Shown: in pieces, positions 44,043 to 57,073 of the stretch | How positions within the stretch are numbered: position 1 is the stretch's first letter | Layout of the letters: each line of letters starts with the position of its first letter | Assembly (NCBI RefSeq): GCF_900116045.1 | Contig: NZ_LT630450.1 | Coordinates: 1,417,501 to 1,481,500, forward strand | Origin: Desulfovibrio piger | Lineage (GTDB): Bacteria; Desulfobacterota; Desulfovibrionia; Desulfovibrionales; Desulfovibrionaceae | Reading direction: 5' to 3' | DNA: 64,000 nucleotides | Translations under genes and position numbers: made by a program | Notes under the pieces: generated by a model | Seen by the model: only the letters and a program-made list of their open reading frames with translations | Database searches by the model: none | Told to the model about the DNA's origin: nothing

Positions 44043-44633
44043 CTACTTGCCGGCATCCGGGCCGCCCCCGGGCAGGGGAGCGTCCGTGCCGCCGCCGCTG
44101 CCGTAAAGGCTGCGGTATTCGTGCTGGAAGATGCACATGCGCGTGGCGTCATGGTAGGCACCGTTGGCAAAGAACTCGTGGATGAGCACGCCCTCGGCCT
44201 GGAACCCCAGCTTGGAATAGACATGGATGGCGCGCACGTTCTCGTTGTCCACCACAAGATAGAGCTTGTAGAGGTTGAGCGCGTCGAAGGCATAGGCCAT
44301 GGCCAGCTTGGCCGCCGCCGTGGCGAAGCCGTGGTTCTGCCAGGCCGGGTCGATGATGATCTGGAACTCGGCCCGGCGGTGGATGTAGTCGATCTCCACC
44401 AGCTCCACCAGGCCCACGTTCTGGCCCTCGTAGTCCACGATGAAGCGGCGCTCGCTCTGGTCATGGATGTGCTTGTTGTACAGGTCCTGCAATTCCACGA
44501 AGGCCTCGTAGGGCTCCTCGAACCAGTAGCGCATGACGTTGGCGTTGTTGTCCAGGCCGTGCACGAACTTGAGGTCTTCCCGTTCCAGCGGCCGGATGCG
44601 GATGGCGGCCGATGCTTCCCTGCCAGTTTCCAT
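44043..44633 (-). CDS. speG: GNAT acetyltransferase, SpeG-like
   Basis: A 196-residue N-acetyltransferase. [20 protein letters not shown] (about 12-31), the acetyl-CoA region [15 protein letters not shown] and the C-terminal [14 protein letters not shown] closely follow spermidine N1-acetyltransferase. It would acetylate polyamines to limit their toxicity. The last 20 residues are Gly/Pro-rich and not conserved. GGGAG precedes the ATG at 44633. It is divergent from trmH. Confidence 0.83.
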   Translation of the reverse strand: METGREASAAIRIRPLEREDLKFVHGLDNNANVMRYWFEEPYEAFVELQDLYNKHIHDQSERRFIVDYEGQNVGLVELVEIDYIHRRAEFQIIIDPAWQNHGFATAAAKLAMAYAFDALNLYKLYLVVDNENVRAIHVYSKLGFQAEGVLIHEFFANGAYHDATRMCIFQHEYRSLYGSGGGTDAPLPGGGPDAGK

Positions 44634-44729
44634 GCTGTGACTCCCTGCCGCGCGCCGCAAGGCCAAGGCTTGCGGGAACGGCGTTTTTCTGCCAGATTCC
44701 CGGCGAATTCCACCAACAACGAGGATGCT

Positions 44730-45320
44730 ATGCCCAAGGACCCCACTCCCCGGCGCAAGGCGCGTCTGGGCTCGGTGCTTGCCCACCGTCAGCCCGACCT
44801 GACCCTTGTGCTTGCCAATATCCATGACCCGCACAATGTCTCGGCCATCTACCGTTCCTGTGACGCCTTCGGCGTGGACAAGGTGCACCTGTACTATACC
44901 GACACGCCCTTCCCCGTGCTGGGCCGCAAGACCTCGGCCTCGGCCCGCAAATGGGTGGAGAGCGTGCGCCACCGCGACCGCCAGGAGCTGGAGACCAGCC
45001 TGCGCGCCCGGAACATGCAGATCCTGGCCACCACCTTCACGCCCGCGGCCAGGCCGCTGCGCACCTGGGACTTCACCCGTCCCACGGCCATCATCATGGG
45101 CAACGAACACAGCGGCGTCAACGAGGAACTCATCAGCATGGCCGACGGTGAGCTCTATATCCCCATGTACGGCATGATCCAGAGTTTCAACGTCTCGGTG
45201 GCCTCGGCCATCATCCTGTCCGAGGCCTGCCGCCAGCGCGAGGCCGCCGGCTTTTACGACAGCCCCCGCCTGGAGCCCGACGAGCTGGAACGCCGCCTGG
45301 CCCTGTGGCTGGAAAAATAG
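44730..45320 (+). CDS. trmH: tRNA (guanosine-18-2'-O)-methyltransferase TrmH
   Basis: A 196-residue SPOUT methyltransferase. Motif 1 is [20 protein letters not shown] (about residues 30-49), motif 2 [10 protein letters not shown] (about 121-130), and motif 3 [20 protein letters not shown] (about 143-162), which form the SAM-binding knot. It modifies G18 of tRNA D-loops. GAGGAT precedes the ATG at 44730. The long upstream open frame overlaps speG antisense and is discarded. Confidence 0.9.
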   Translation: MPKDPTPRRKARLGSVLAHRQPDLTLVLANIHDPHNVSAIYRSCDAFGVDKVHLYYTDTPFPVLGRKTSASARKWVESVRHRDRQELETSLRARNMQILATTFTPAARPLRTWDFTRPTAIIMGNEHSGVNEELISMADGELYIPMYGMIQSFNVSVASAIILSEACRQREAAGFYDSPRLEPDELERRLALWLEK

Positions 45321-45372
45321 GGCCCCGCACGATAGCAGAAAGGGGCGCCCTGCCGGGTGCCCCCTTGCTCCA

Positions 45373-46011
45373 TTACGGGATGTCCAGCCCGCCGGCAGGC
45401 CCGCCGCTGCCTTCCGCATGCGGCCTGACCACCTTCTGGAAGCGGTGCCCGTCCCAGCGGTAGCCGATCTCGTTGGCCAGCGGCAGGTAGAGCATGCCGG
45501 TCTTGTTCCAGAACACGGGGTGCGCGCGCAGGCCCCCCATGCCCAGGCAGATGAGCACCGAGGGGTTCACATCGTCGGGCACGGGCTGGCCCTTGGCGAA
45601 GAATTCCTGGATGTCCGGCTCCTGCGGCACGTCCACGGGCACCGTGCGCCCCGAGGCGTCCACGCGCCACAGCTCCACCGTGCACAGCTCGGTGCCCAGC
45701 GTGCCGATGGCCGCCACGGCCGAGCCGTCGTCAGCGTCCCGGAACAGGCGCAGGGCCACGCCGCTGTCACGGAAGGGCAGCGCCCGGAACACGATCACGT
45801 CCCGGCTCTCGCCGGCCAGCTCCCAGAACTCGCTCTGGCCTTCTTCCAGCAGCTGCTGCTTGTCCTCGTCCTCAAGGCCTTCGGCCGTATTTTCAAAAAT
45901 GCTCGTGGGCAGGGCGCTGAACGCCTCGCGGGCCGTGAGCGCGCTCTCCTGCGCCAGGCCTGCGGACGGGCCCAGCAGCATGAGCATCAGCAGACAGAAA
46001 AAAACACGCAT
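45373..46011 (-). CDS. Secreted protein of unknown function
   Basis: A 212-residue protein with a signal peptide ([20 protein letters not shown], residues 1-20). The mature chain is acidic at the start ([22 protein letters not shown]), then mixed, with no motif I recognise. Two Cys (about 110 and 156) could pair. GGGGGAGAT precedes the ATG at 46011. It is convergent with trmH and divergent from uvrA. A GGGGCGCCC/GGGTGCCCC hairpin at about 45341-45362 lies between it and trmH but lacks T residues. Confidence 0.65.
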   Translation of the reverse strand: MRVFFCLLMLMLLGPSAGLAQESALTAREAFSALPTSIFENTAEGLEDEDKQQLLEEGQSEFWELAGESRDVIVFRALPFRDSGVALRLFRDADDGSAVAAIGTLGTELCTVELWRVDASGRTVPVDVPQEPDIQEFFAKGQPVPDDVNPSVLICLGMGGLRAHPVFWNKTGMLYLPLANEIGYRWDGHRFQKVVRPHAEGSGGPAGGLDIP

Positions 46012-46123
46012 ATCTCCCCCTTGCCGTGACACTGTCCCGGCTCGTCAAAAATTTTATACGGCCTTCCCTGCCCTTTGTCCATCGTCCCCGGCCGTTTTTT
46101 CCGGCGCTTATCAGGAATCCCTC

Positions 46124-46152
46124 TTGCCAAACAGCGCCGCCACGCTTACATA
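46124..46152 (+). promoter_or_regulatory. uvrA promoter (implies leaderless mRNA)
   Basis: -35 TTGCCA (46124-46129), 17-base spacer, -10 TACATA (46147-46152). The ATG of uvrA begins only seven bases after the -10, where transcription would be expected to start, and no ribosome binding site is present. Confidence 0.6.
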
Positions 46153-46159
46153 ACAGCCC

Positions 46160-49090
<2,931 letters not shown>

Positions 49091-49113
49091 GAGCGGCCCC
49101 GCACCGCCTGCCG

Positions 49114-49142
49114 GAGGCTGTCCCTGCGGACAGCCTTTTTTT
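49114..49142 (+). terminator. Terminator of uvrA
   Basis: GGCTGTCC and GGACAGCC form an eight-base stem with a four-base loop, followed by seven T residues, about 25 bases after the stop. Confidence 0.93.
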
Positions 49143-49520
49143 GTGTCCGCGGGCCTCTCTCCATGCAGGAGCATCCGCAGGGGATGCCGGGAAAGGGAAA
49201 ACCGCTGTTCCTGCCGTCAGGAACGGGATTTTTCCTTCTTGCAGCCATGCACAGGATGCGCAGGATGGTCCGTGGCCCTGCCTGCAGTTTTTTTTAAGAG
49301 AGTACGGCCCTTCTTCACTCATGCTCTATCAGTCATGGAATATACAAAATCCTTATCCGATGGCGCCACACCATGCCCGGCCCTTCCCGGCCTCCCCCCG
49401 GCGTCCCCCCGCCCCGCTCCCGCTGCCGCTGCTCCATAGGCAGAGGGCCTTTCCTGTGCTATGCTGCCTCCGTTCCCGTACCCGTACCGGGACCAAATCC
49501 CTGTGTCTCCAGGAGGCACC
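49143..49520. other. Intergenic upstream of autotransporter
   Basis: About 380 bases. It includes a GTTTTTTTT run near 49288-49297 after a CCCTGCCTGCAG stretch, and a -10-like TATGCT (about 49459-49464), about 60 bases before the autotransporter start, with only a poor -35. A/T content rises between 49290 and 49360. No gene is supported. Confidence 0.4.
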
Positions 49521-51667
49521 ATGACCGCGCTCCCCTCCCTCCACGATGGGGGTCTCTCCCCCCGGCTTTCCCTGCTCTGTCTCGTGTTCCTGCTTCTGCT
49601 GCCCGCCTGTCCGGCATCGGGTGCCGACCTCGACGGAACGGCCAGCAACCACCATACCGTGATCAGGGCCGGTGATTCCTACAGCAATGTCTACGGCACC
49701 ACGAACTACGGCGACAACGCCCTGGCCCGCTACGGCACGGTCGTCAGCAACGGCGGCCAGGCCGTGCAGGCTTTCGGCGGCTTGGGGTACGGCAACAGTG
49801 CCGATGCCGCCTACAACAGCGTGGTCGTCCATCAGGGCATCATCAGCAAGAACATCTACGGCGGTTTTGCCGACGGGTACCAGACCGCCCGCAGCAACAG
49901 CAATACCGTGGTCCAGAGCGGTGGCGACATCTCCCACATCGTGGGCGGCAATGCCGAAAGCGGCCGCGGCAGGGCCCGGGCCGACAGCAACCTCGTCATC
50001 ATCAACGGCGGCACGACCGGCACCGTGATAGGGGGGCACGGATCAGGCTATCTCGACGGCGCGGCCCGCTACAACCTGGTCAGCATCTCCGGCGGTTCCG
50101 TCACCAGCATCGTCGGCGGCAGCGCCACGACGACCAAAGGGACCGCCGATGCCAGTTTCAATGCCGTCCTCGTCAACGGCGGCCGGGTCAGCGGCAACAT
50201 CATTGGCGGGCTCGTCTATACCAGCAGCACCGGACAGGGCAGCACCGCGCGCTATAATGCCATCACCCTGGTCCAGGGACAGATCGATGGCCAGGTCTAC
50301 GGCAGCGCCCAGACGGACAGCCCGGGCCAGCTGGTCTCCCCCCTGCCCGCTGCCGGCAGCGGCAACAGCCTCAACCTGCTGGGCTGGCAGGGCACGCTCC
50401 GGCGTGTGGCGGCCTTCCAGTACCTCAACCTGGCCCTGCCCAACGGCATGCGCTCCGGGGACACCCTGCTGACGCTGGGCAACGAACAGGAAGCGGGCAC
50501 CTGCAGGGCGGCACGGTGCGCGTCCTGGGCGCCCTGGGGGGCCAGGGCATGCGCATCGGGGACCGGTACACGCTGATACGCGGCACAGGGACCGGCAACT
50601 TGGCCCTGCGCGACGGCGGCGTCGTCCATGATGCGCCCAAGGGCTTCGCCCTGCTCTTCGACGGCAGCATGCAGGTTGATGGCAATGCCATCGGCCTGAC
50701 CATCACCGGCCTGCGGACCAACCCGCAGATAAAGGCCTTCAACCAGTACCGGGTGGCCCAGATGGCGGCCCTCGACCGGGGGGCGCGCCTGGTGGAAGGC
50801 ACGGCCCTGGAGCAGGCCCGCAAGGCAGCTGCCGGACAGGATGCGTGGATGCCCTTCGCGGCCATCCACGGCGGCACGGAGCGCTACGGCAACGATGGTT
50901 GGGCGGACGGCACCGGCCTGGAACTGGCCGCCGGCCTGGCCCGGAGCTTCACGGGCGAGGCGGGGGACCTGCTGCTGGGCGCGTTCTTCGAATACGGTCA
51001 GGCCAGCATCGGCACCCGCGATGACTTTTCCGTGGGCGATGTCTGCGGTACCGGCAGCGTCCGCTATGCGGGCGGCGGCGTGATGTCCCGCTTCGACCTC
51101 ACGTCCGGTCTTTTGTCCGGCCTGTACGCGCAGGCCGGCCTGCGCCTGGGGCAGATCAACGGTGACTGGCAGAGCCAGGACATCGCCAGTGCCCTGCAGC
51201 AGACGGCGGATTTCGATACCTCCACGGCCTACTACGGCCTGTTCGCCGGTCTCGGCTACCAGTGGCAGGCCACGGAACGCCTGCGCCTGGACAGCCGGGC
51301 CAGCTTTTTCTGGAACCATCAGGACGGGCAGGACATCAGCATCATGGGCGAGGATTTCCGCTTCGACCCCATGGATTCCTGCCTGCTCCGCGTGGGCACC
51401 CGCCTGAGCTACGAGGTCTTCCAGGGCTTCAGTCCCTACGCGGGCGTGGCCTGGGAACACGAGTTCGACGGCACGGCCCGCACGGAACTGAGCAATCACG
51501 GCGTGGACGCGCCCTCGGTCTCCATGCGCGGCGACAGCGCCGTGTTCATGGCAGGCCTGCAATGGGACCCGCACAACAGCTCCCTGCATGTGGATCTGGG
51601 GCTCGAAGGCTCCGCCGGTGTCCGGCAGAGCATCGGCGGACAGGCCCGCCTGGTCTGGGAATTCTGA
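49521..51667 (+). pseudogene. Autotransporter adhesin, split by a frameshift
   Basis: Two adjoining frames encode one protein of about 715 residues. The first (from 49521) has a signal peptide (LSLLCLVFLLLLPACPASGA) and a passenger built of about eight Gly/Asn/Ser-rich beta-helix repeats with recurring VxxGG and IxGG motifs (for example GGSVTSIVGGS, GGRVSGNIIGG). The second (through 51667) is a C-terminal autotransporter barrel ending RLVWEF. In the first frame, meaning is lost near 50501 and the stop comes at 50576; shifting one base back restores LQGGTVRVLG. A missing C in ACC(C)TGCAG at about 50500 explains it. Could be a pseudogene, an assembly error or a phase-variable state. AGGAGG precedes the ATG. 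Confidence 0.75.
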
Positions 51668-51700
51668 CAGCGGGACGACGGCCCGCCCTCTCGGTCACAG

Positions 51701-51746
51701 TCATGCAGGAGGCCGGATGCGCGAACACATCCGGCCTCCTGCATGA
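51701..51746. terminator. Perfect 19-base-arm hairpin after autotransporter
   Basis: TCATGCAGGAGGCCGGATG (51701-51719) is the exact reverse complement of 51728-51746, with an eight-base loop. There is no T tract. It lies between two convergent genes and may protect or terminate both transcripts. Confidence 0.6.
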
Positions 51747-51945
51747 CATCGCCGCATCCGCCGTGGACGGGACGCTCCGGCCGGCACGGTCGGACTCCGC
51801 GCCGGGCACAGCCTGCCCTCCGTCCATCTCTTCCCGCCGGGCATCCTCCGGCCCCGGGGCCCTGCGGATGCCGGGGCGCCCCCTCTGCCCTGTCGCCGCG
51901 CGGGCGTGACGGCCCCCCATCTTTCCGGGCGATCATTCCATCCGA

Positions 51946-52536
51946 TTACTCCCCGCGGGCGTGACGGCGCAGCACGCCGTCCACCACTTCCTGCCCGAGG
52001 CTGCCGAAAGGACGCAGCGGCGCGGGTTCCCCCGCACCCGCCTCCTGCAGGCAGCGGCCATACCAGACGATGTCGTGCCAGCGGCCCTGCTTCCAGCCCG
52101 AGGCCGGGAAACGCCCCAGCAGGGAAAAACCCGCCGCCCTGTGCAGGGCCTCGCTGGCCTCGTTGGGCACGGCGATGCAGCCATAGGCATTGACCACGCC
52201 CTGCAGGCGCAGCAGTTCCAGCAGGGCCCCGTACAGGGCGCGCCCCACGCCATGCCCCCGGGCGGAGCCCAGCACATAGACGGAACACTCCACGTTCCAG
52301 CCGTAGGCCGCCCGCTCCATGTGCCGGTGGGCATAGGCATAGCCCAGCACCTGTCCCGGCGCCCGGCACACCAGCCAGGGATATGCCGGCAGCACCTGAT
52401 GCAGGCGTGCGCCGAATTCCGCGGCCGTGGGCACCTCGTACTCGAAGGTGATGGCCGTGTCCCGCACATACGGGGCATAGATGGCCAGCATGGGGCGGAC
52501 ATCACCGTCCCCGGCCACCTGCAGACAAAGATCCAT
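51946..52536 (-). CDS. GNAT acetyltransferase, phosphinothricin-type
   Basis: A 196-residue N-acetyltransferase. MLAIYAPYVRDTAITFEYEVP (about 16-36) and the acetyl-CoA motif GHGVGRALYGALLELL (about 92-107), followed by CIAVPNEASEALHRAAGF and WHDIVWYGR, are typical of the PAT/Bar (YncA/MnaT) branch that acetylates phosphinothricin, methionine sulfoximine or similar amino acid analogues. GGAGGAAG precedes the ATG at 52536. The upstream extension is not supported. Genomic context gives no substrate clue. Confidence 0.82.
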   Translation of the reverse strand: MDLCLQVAGDGDVRPMLAIYAPYVRDTAITFEYEVPTAAEFGARLHQVLPAYPWLVCRAPGQVLGYAYAHRHMERAAYGWNVECSVYVLGSARGHGVGRALYGALLELLRLQGVVNAYGCIAVPNEASEALHRAAGFSLLGRFPASGWKQGRWHDIVWYGRCLQEAGAGEPAPLRPFGSLGQEVVDGVLRRHARGE

Positions 52537-52699
52537 AACAGGCTTCCTCCTCCCGCAGTCCTGTGGCCCGTCCCCCACCGGCAGGAGGCGGGGCCGCGCT
52601 GCCGTGGACGCGGGGCGCTCCGGCACCGTCAGCCGGACGCCGCCATACTGCGGAACGGTGGCACCATAGCGGCAGCTTTGGCCGAATTCAAGCCGCCTC

Positions 52700-52728
52700 T
52701 TGCCACCCGGGCCCCGCTGCGCTAAGTA
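52700..52728 (+). promoter_or_regulatory. Promoter of NYN-domain gene
   Basis: -35 TTGCCA (52700-52705), 17-base GC-rich spacer, -10 TAAGTA (52723-52728), about 28 bases before the ribosome binding site. Confidence 0.6.
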
Positions 52729-52762
52729 AACTCAACTTTATTCATACGCGATTGAGGAGATT

Positions 52763-53455
52763 ATGGCACGTTTTACCGGTTTTGACGAAGTATACAGCGC
52801 CCTGTATGTGGATTTTGACAACATCTACACCCGTTTTCTTGAAGCAGACCCCGAAGCGGCCCGGGCTTTCGGCACCGCGCCCTACCGCTGGGTGCGCTGG
52901 ATCGAGAACCACGCCCTGCGCATCCTCTACGGCGACGGCGTGCGCCGCCGCATCCTGAAGCGCATGTGCTATCTCAACCCCCAGCGCTATCAGGAGTTCC
53001 GTTACCATTTCATCCGCAGCGCCTTCCAGGTGGTGGACTGTCCGCCCCTGACCACGCGCGGCAAGACCAGCACGGACATCCATCTGGTCATGGACTGCAT
53101 GGATGACCTCTCCCACCCCACCCATTTCGACGAATTCATCATCCTGTCCGGCGACGCGGACTTCACGCCCCTGCTCATCCGTCTGCAGGAACATGCCCGC
53201 CGCACCCTGATCCTTTCCGTGGGCTATTCCTCGCCCGCCTACACGGCGGCGGCCTCCTGGCGCATCCGCGAGGACTGGTTCCTCCAGCAGGCCCTCAAGG
53301 ACGAGCGCCTTGAGGACGATGCGGAAACGGCCGCTCCCGCCGGATCCTCCCTGCCCCAGGCCCGCCCCCTGCGCGACACCCTTTCGCGCATGGCCCCCGG
53401 CGCCAGTGACGAGGACGACGAGGATGACGGCCCCGCCCCGGGCAACCGCTGGTAA
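52763..53455 (+). CDS. NYN-domain (PIN-like) putative ribonuclease
   Basis: A 230-residue protein with the NYN fold. Acidic residues expected to bind Mg are D17 and D19 (YVDFDNIY), D105 (GKTSTDIHLVMD, 100-111) and D131/D133 (SGDADFTPL, 129-137). NYN proteins are related to PIN and FLAP nucleases and probably cut RNA. The C-terminal 50 residues are acidic (DEDDEDD) and unstructured. Many relatives carry an OST-HTH domain, which is absent here. GAGGAG precedes the ATG. It stands alone with its own promoter; target unknown. Confidence 0.82.
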   Translation: MARFTGFDEVYSALYVDFDNIYTRFLEADPEAARAFGTAPYRWVRWIENHALRILYGDGVRRRILKRMCYLNPQRYQEFRYHFIRSAFQVVDCPPLTTRGKTSTDIHLVMDCMDDLSHPTHFDEFIILSGDADFTPLLIRLQEHARRTLILSVGYSSPAYTAAASWRIREDWFLQQALKDERLEDDAETAAPAGSSLPQARPLRDTLSRMAPGASDEDDEDDGPAPGNRW

Positions 53456-53469
53456 GACCGGCCAGGCGG

Positions 53470-53498
53470 TTGACGCCGCCGCCCCTCCCGCATAAGAT
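53470..53498 (+). promoter_or_regulatory. Promoter of first binding-protein gene
   Basis: -35 TTGACG (53470-53475), 17-base spacer, -10 TAAGAT (53493-53498), giving a leader of about 100 bases. Confidence 0.75.
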
Positions 53499-53604
53499 AC
53501 GATATGGTACGGGGTCCGCTCGACCACGACGACCCCATGCTGGCCGGTCCGGCATGGTGCCCGGCCCGGGCCAGCCCCTTTCCCCTTTTTTTGGAGGCAG
53601 CATT

Positions 53605-54345
53605 ATGTTCCGCAAACTCACGCTCACCCTGTGTGCCCTCGTCCTGATGTGCACCCCCGTGGCCGCCAAGACCCTGGTGGTTGCCGGCAACTGTGCCTTC
53701 CCGCCCATGGAGTTCCTGACGGACAAGAAGGTCCCCACCGGCTATTCCATCGACTACATCCATGAGATCGCCAAACGCGCGAACCTGAAGATCACGTTCC
53801 GCGACGTGGCCTGGGACGGCATCTTCGCCGGTCTGGCCGCGGGCAACTATGACATCCTGGCCTCCTCCACCACCATCACTCCCGAACGCCAGCAGGCCTT
53901 CGACTTCACCATCCCCTACTACGGCGCCGTGCAGGCCGTGGTCATGCCCAAGGGCAAGAAGCTGGACAGCCTGGCCGGCCTCAAGGGCCTGACCGTGGGC
54001 AGCCAGATCGGCATCACCGGCGTGTTCGTGCTGCGCAAGGCCGACGTGGGCGCCAAGATCAAGGAATACGACGACATCGGCCTGGCCTTCGAAGACCTGG
54101 CCGCCGGCCGCACGGACGCCGTCATCTGTGACGACCCCGTGGCCAAGTACTACGCCAACAAGCGCGCCGACTTCGCCGGCAAGTTCACCGTGGCCTACCT
54201 GCACAAGGATCCCGAATACTACGGCTTCTGCCTGCGCAAGGGCGAGACCGAGCTGCTGGAACGCCTCAACAAGGCCATCGCCAGCATGCAGGCCGACGGC
54301 ACTGAGGCCAAGCTGAAGATCAAGTGGATGGGTGCCGCCGACTAG
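53605..54345 (+). CDS. Polar amino acid ABC binding protein, copy 1
   Basis: A 246-residue periplasmic solute-binding protein (family 3). A signal peptide covers about residues 1-20 (MFRKLTLTLCALVLMCTPVA) without a lipobox. Ligand-pocket motifs include YPPMEF-like FPPMEFLTDKK, VPTGYSIDYIHEIAKRA, and FAGLAAGNYDILASSTTITPERQ. It is highly similar throughout to the next gene, which has the same start MFRKLTLTLCAL and ending KxKWMGxAD. Its ligand is probably a polar amino acid. A hairpin follows, so its transcript may be partly terminated before copy 2. Confidence 0.92.
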   Translation: MFRKLTLTLCALVLMCTPVAAKTLVVAGNCAFPPMEFLTDKKVPTGYSIDYIHEIAKRANLKITFRDVAWDGIFAGLAAGNYDILASSTTITPERQQAFDFTIPYYGAVQAVVMPKGKKLDSLAGLKGLTVGSQIGITGVFVLRKADVGAKIKEYDDIGLAFEDLAAGRTDAVICDDPVAKYYANKRADFAGKFTVAYLHKDPEYYGFCLRKGETELLERLNKAIASMQADGTEAKLKIKWMGAAD

Positions 54346-54389
54346 GCGCCCTCCCCGGCCGGGACTTCCGGCCATCCCATCGTACTATC

Positions 54390-54420
54390 GGAAGGGCCTG
54401 CGGGCCCTTCCCCTGTTTTC
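54390..54420 (+). terminator. Hairpin/terminator between the two binding-protein genes
   Basis: GGAAGGGCC and GGGCCCTTCC pair with a three-base loop, followed by CCTGTTTTC. The same stem recurs at 55386-55407 after copy 2. Confidence 0.65.
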
Positions 54421-54486
54421 GGCCCCGTGCGGCCCGCCCGAAGGCGCCGCGGGCAGAAAAACTGCCGCCCCGGCGCCCGCCGGGTA

Positions 54487-54515
54487 TTGACGGCAGGGGC
54501 CTGCACGGCTAATAA
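54487..54515 (+). promoter_or_regulatory. Promoter of second binding-protein gene
   Basis: -35 TTGACG (54487-54492), 17-base spacer, -10 TAATAA (54510-54515). It is a near-consensus promoter of its own, so copy 2 and the transport genes can be expressed without copy 1. Confidence 0.8.
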
Positions 54516-54594
54516 AACGCAGTTTGGCCGGTTTTGGCATGCGGGCGCGAGCTTCAGGCCAGAACATCTTCATCAACCTTCCGGAGGCAGCATT

Positions 54595-55335
54595 ATGTTC
54601 CGCAAACTCACGCTTACCCTGTGTGCCCTCATGATGATGTGCACGTCCGTGGCCGCCGAGACCCTGGTGGTCGCCACCAACTGCACCTATCCGCCCATGG
54701 AATTCCTGAACGATAAAAAGGTGCCCACCGGCTATTCCATCGCCTATGCCACGGAAGTGCTCAAGCGTGCCGGTTATGACATGGAACTGCGCGATGTGGC
54801 CTGGGACGGCATCTTCGCCGGTCTGGCCGCGGGCAACTATGACCTGCTGGCCGCTTCCACCACCATCACCCCCGAACGCCAGAAAGCCTTTGACTTCACC
54901 GAGCCTTATTACGGCGTGGTGCAGGCCGTGGTCATGCCCAAGGGCAAGAAGATCGACAGCCTGGCCGGCCTCAAGGGCCTGACCGTGGGCAGCCAGATCG
55001 GCATCACCGGCGTGCTCGTGCTGCAGGAAGCCAACGTGGGCGCCAAGATCCGCGAATACGACGACATCGGCCTGGCCTTCGAAGACCTGGCCGCCGGCCG
55101 TGTGGACGCCGTCATCTGTGACGACCCCGTGGCCAAATACTATGCCAACAAGCGCGCCGACTTCGCCGGCAAGTTCGGCATCGCCTACCAGCACAGCAAT
55201 CCCGAATACTTCGGCTTCTGCCTGCGCAAGGGCCGCACCGAGATGCTGGACCGCCTCAACAAGGCCATTGCCGAGATCAAGGCCGACGGCACCGAGAACA
55301 AGCTGAAGGTCGAATGGATGGGCACTGCCGACTAG
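54595..55335 (+). CDS. Polar amino acid ABC binding protein, copy 2
   Basis: A 246-residue paralogue of the preceding gene, with an identical ribosome binding site region (GGAGGCAGCATTATG) and signal peptide start. Differences cluster in the pocket and first lobe: NCTYPPMEFLNDKK instead of NCAFPPMEFLTDKK, YATEVLKRAGYDMEL instead of YIHEIAKRANLKITF, and FTEPYYGVVQ instead of FTIPYYGAVQ. The C-terminal half is almost unchanged. This suggests a recent tandem duplication with changing ligand preference. It is next to the permease and so is probably the main partner. Confidence 0.93.
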   Translation: MFRKLTLTLCALMMMCTSVAAETLVVATNCTYPPMEFLNDKKVPTGYSIAYATEVLKRAGYDMELRDVAWDGIFAGLAAGNYDLLAASTTITPERQKAFDFTEPYYGVVQAVVMPKGKKIDSLAGLKGLTVGSQIGITGVLVLQEANVGAKIREYDDIGLAFEDLAAGRVDAVICDDPVAKYYANKRADFAGKFGIAYQHSNPEYFGFCLRKGRTEMLDRLNKAIAEIKADGTENKLKVEWMGTAD

Positions 55336-55385
55336 GGCAGCCGTCGCGACCGGCCCCGCCGGTCCCCAATTTGTGACACCTGTTC

Positions 55386-55410
55386 GGAAGGGCCTCCGGG
55401 CCCTTCCGGC
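55386..55410 (+). terminator. Hairpin between binding protein and permease genes
   Basis: GGAAGGGCC and GGGCCCTTCC pair with a three-base loop, but only GGCGTTCCC follows, so read-through is expected. It likely lowers permease expression relative to the binding protein, or stabilises the upstream mRNA. Confidence 0.55.
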
Positions 55411-55439
55411 GTTCCCGCATACAAGGGGCAACCTGTACA

Positions 55440-56223
55440 ATGAAAGACGAAGGGCAAAGCAAAGGCAACATCATCATGGTGACGGACGGCCCGTCCATCC
55501 CCAACCCCCGCGAATGGCGGCTCATCAACGCATGGTCCATCGCCCTGTGCGGTGCCGTCATCACCCTGGTGCTGCTCTGCACCACCGGACCGCAGGTCTA
55601 CCGTGATGCCATCATCTTCCTGCCTGACGGCCTGCTCCTCACCTTCAAGGTGACGGCCTACTCCATCTGCGGTGCCGTGCCGCTGGGCCTGCTGACCGGC
55701 CTGGGGCGCATCTCGCGCAACCGCTTCTTCAACCTGCTGGCCTCCACCTATGTGGAAGTCATCCGCGGCATCCCCCTGCTGGTGCAGATCTTCTACATCT
55801 ACTTCGCCATCTCCATGCTGGTGAAGATGGAAGGCGTGACCTCCGCCGTCATCGCCCTGAGCTTCTGCTACGGCGCCTACATGGGCGAGGTGTTCCGCGC
55901 GGGCATCCTGGCCATCCCCCACGGGCAGACCGAAGCGGCCCGCTCCCTGGGCTTCAACCGCGTGCAGACCATGTTCTATGTGGTGCTGCCCCAGGCCTGG
56001 CGCACCATCATCCCCCCCGTGGGCAACGAATGCATCGCCATGCTCAAGGACACGGCCCTGGTCTCCGTCATCGGCATGCCCGACCTGATGCAGCGCGCCC
56101 GCAGTTTTGCCTCCAAGAGCTACTGCTATTTCGAGTCCTACACCGTGGTCGCCCTGGTGTACCTCATCATCACCCTCATCCTCTCCAAGATCGTCAGCAT
56201 CATCGAAGCGAGGCTCAACCACT

Positions 56224-56240
<17 letters not shown>
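55440..56240 (+). CDS. Polar amino acid ABC permease
   Basis: A 266-residue inner-membrane permease of the HisM/GlnP type. The N-terminal half has a helix about residues 35-50 and the family's [23 protein letters not shown]; the EAA loop [29 protein letters not shown] is at about 162-190. It would work as a homodimer with the following ATPase. The ribosome binding site before 55440 is poor; an alternative ATG 36 bases later follows AAAGG, so the true start may be residue 13. Confidence 0.91.
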
Positions 56241-56973
<733 letters not shown>

Positions 56974-57000
56974 GCCGCTTTCCGGCCCAAGGTTTTCCGC

Positions 57001-57031
57001 AGCCCGTCAGCTTTTCTGGCGGGCTGTTTTC
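57001..57031 (+). terminator. Terminator of ABC importer operon
   Basis: AGCCCGTCAG and CTGGCGGGCT form a ten-base stem with one G-T pair and a five-base loop, followed by GTTTTC, about 28 bases after the glnQ stop. Confidence 0.75.
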
Positions 57032-57073
57032 GCATCTTCCTCCGGCCCGGCCGGACGCCAAGGAGACCTTCTG

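Noticed and set aside
50490-50580. Programmed -1 frameshift in the autotransporter
   Set aside because: There is no slippery heptamer or following pseudoknot at the junction; a missing base is the simpler explanation.
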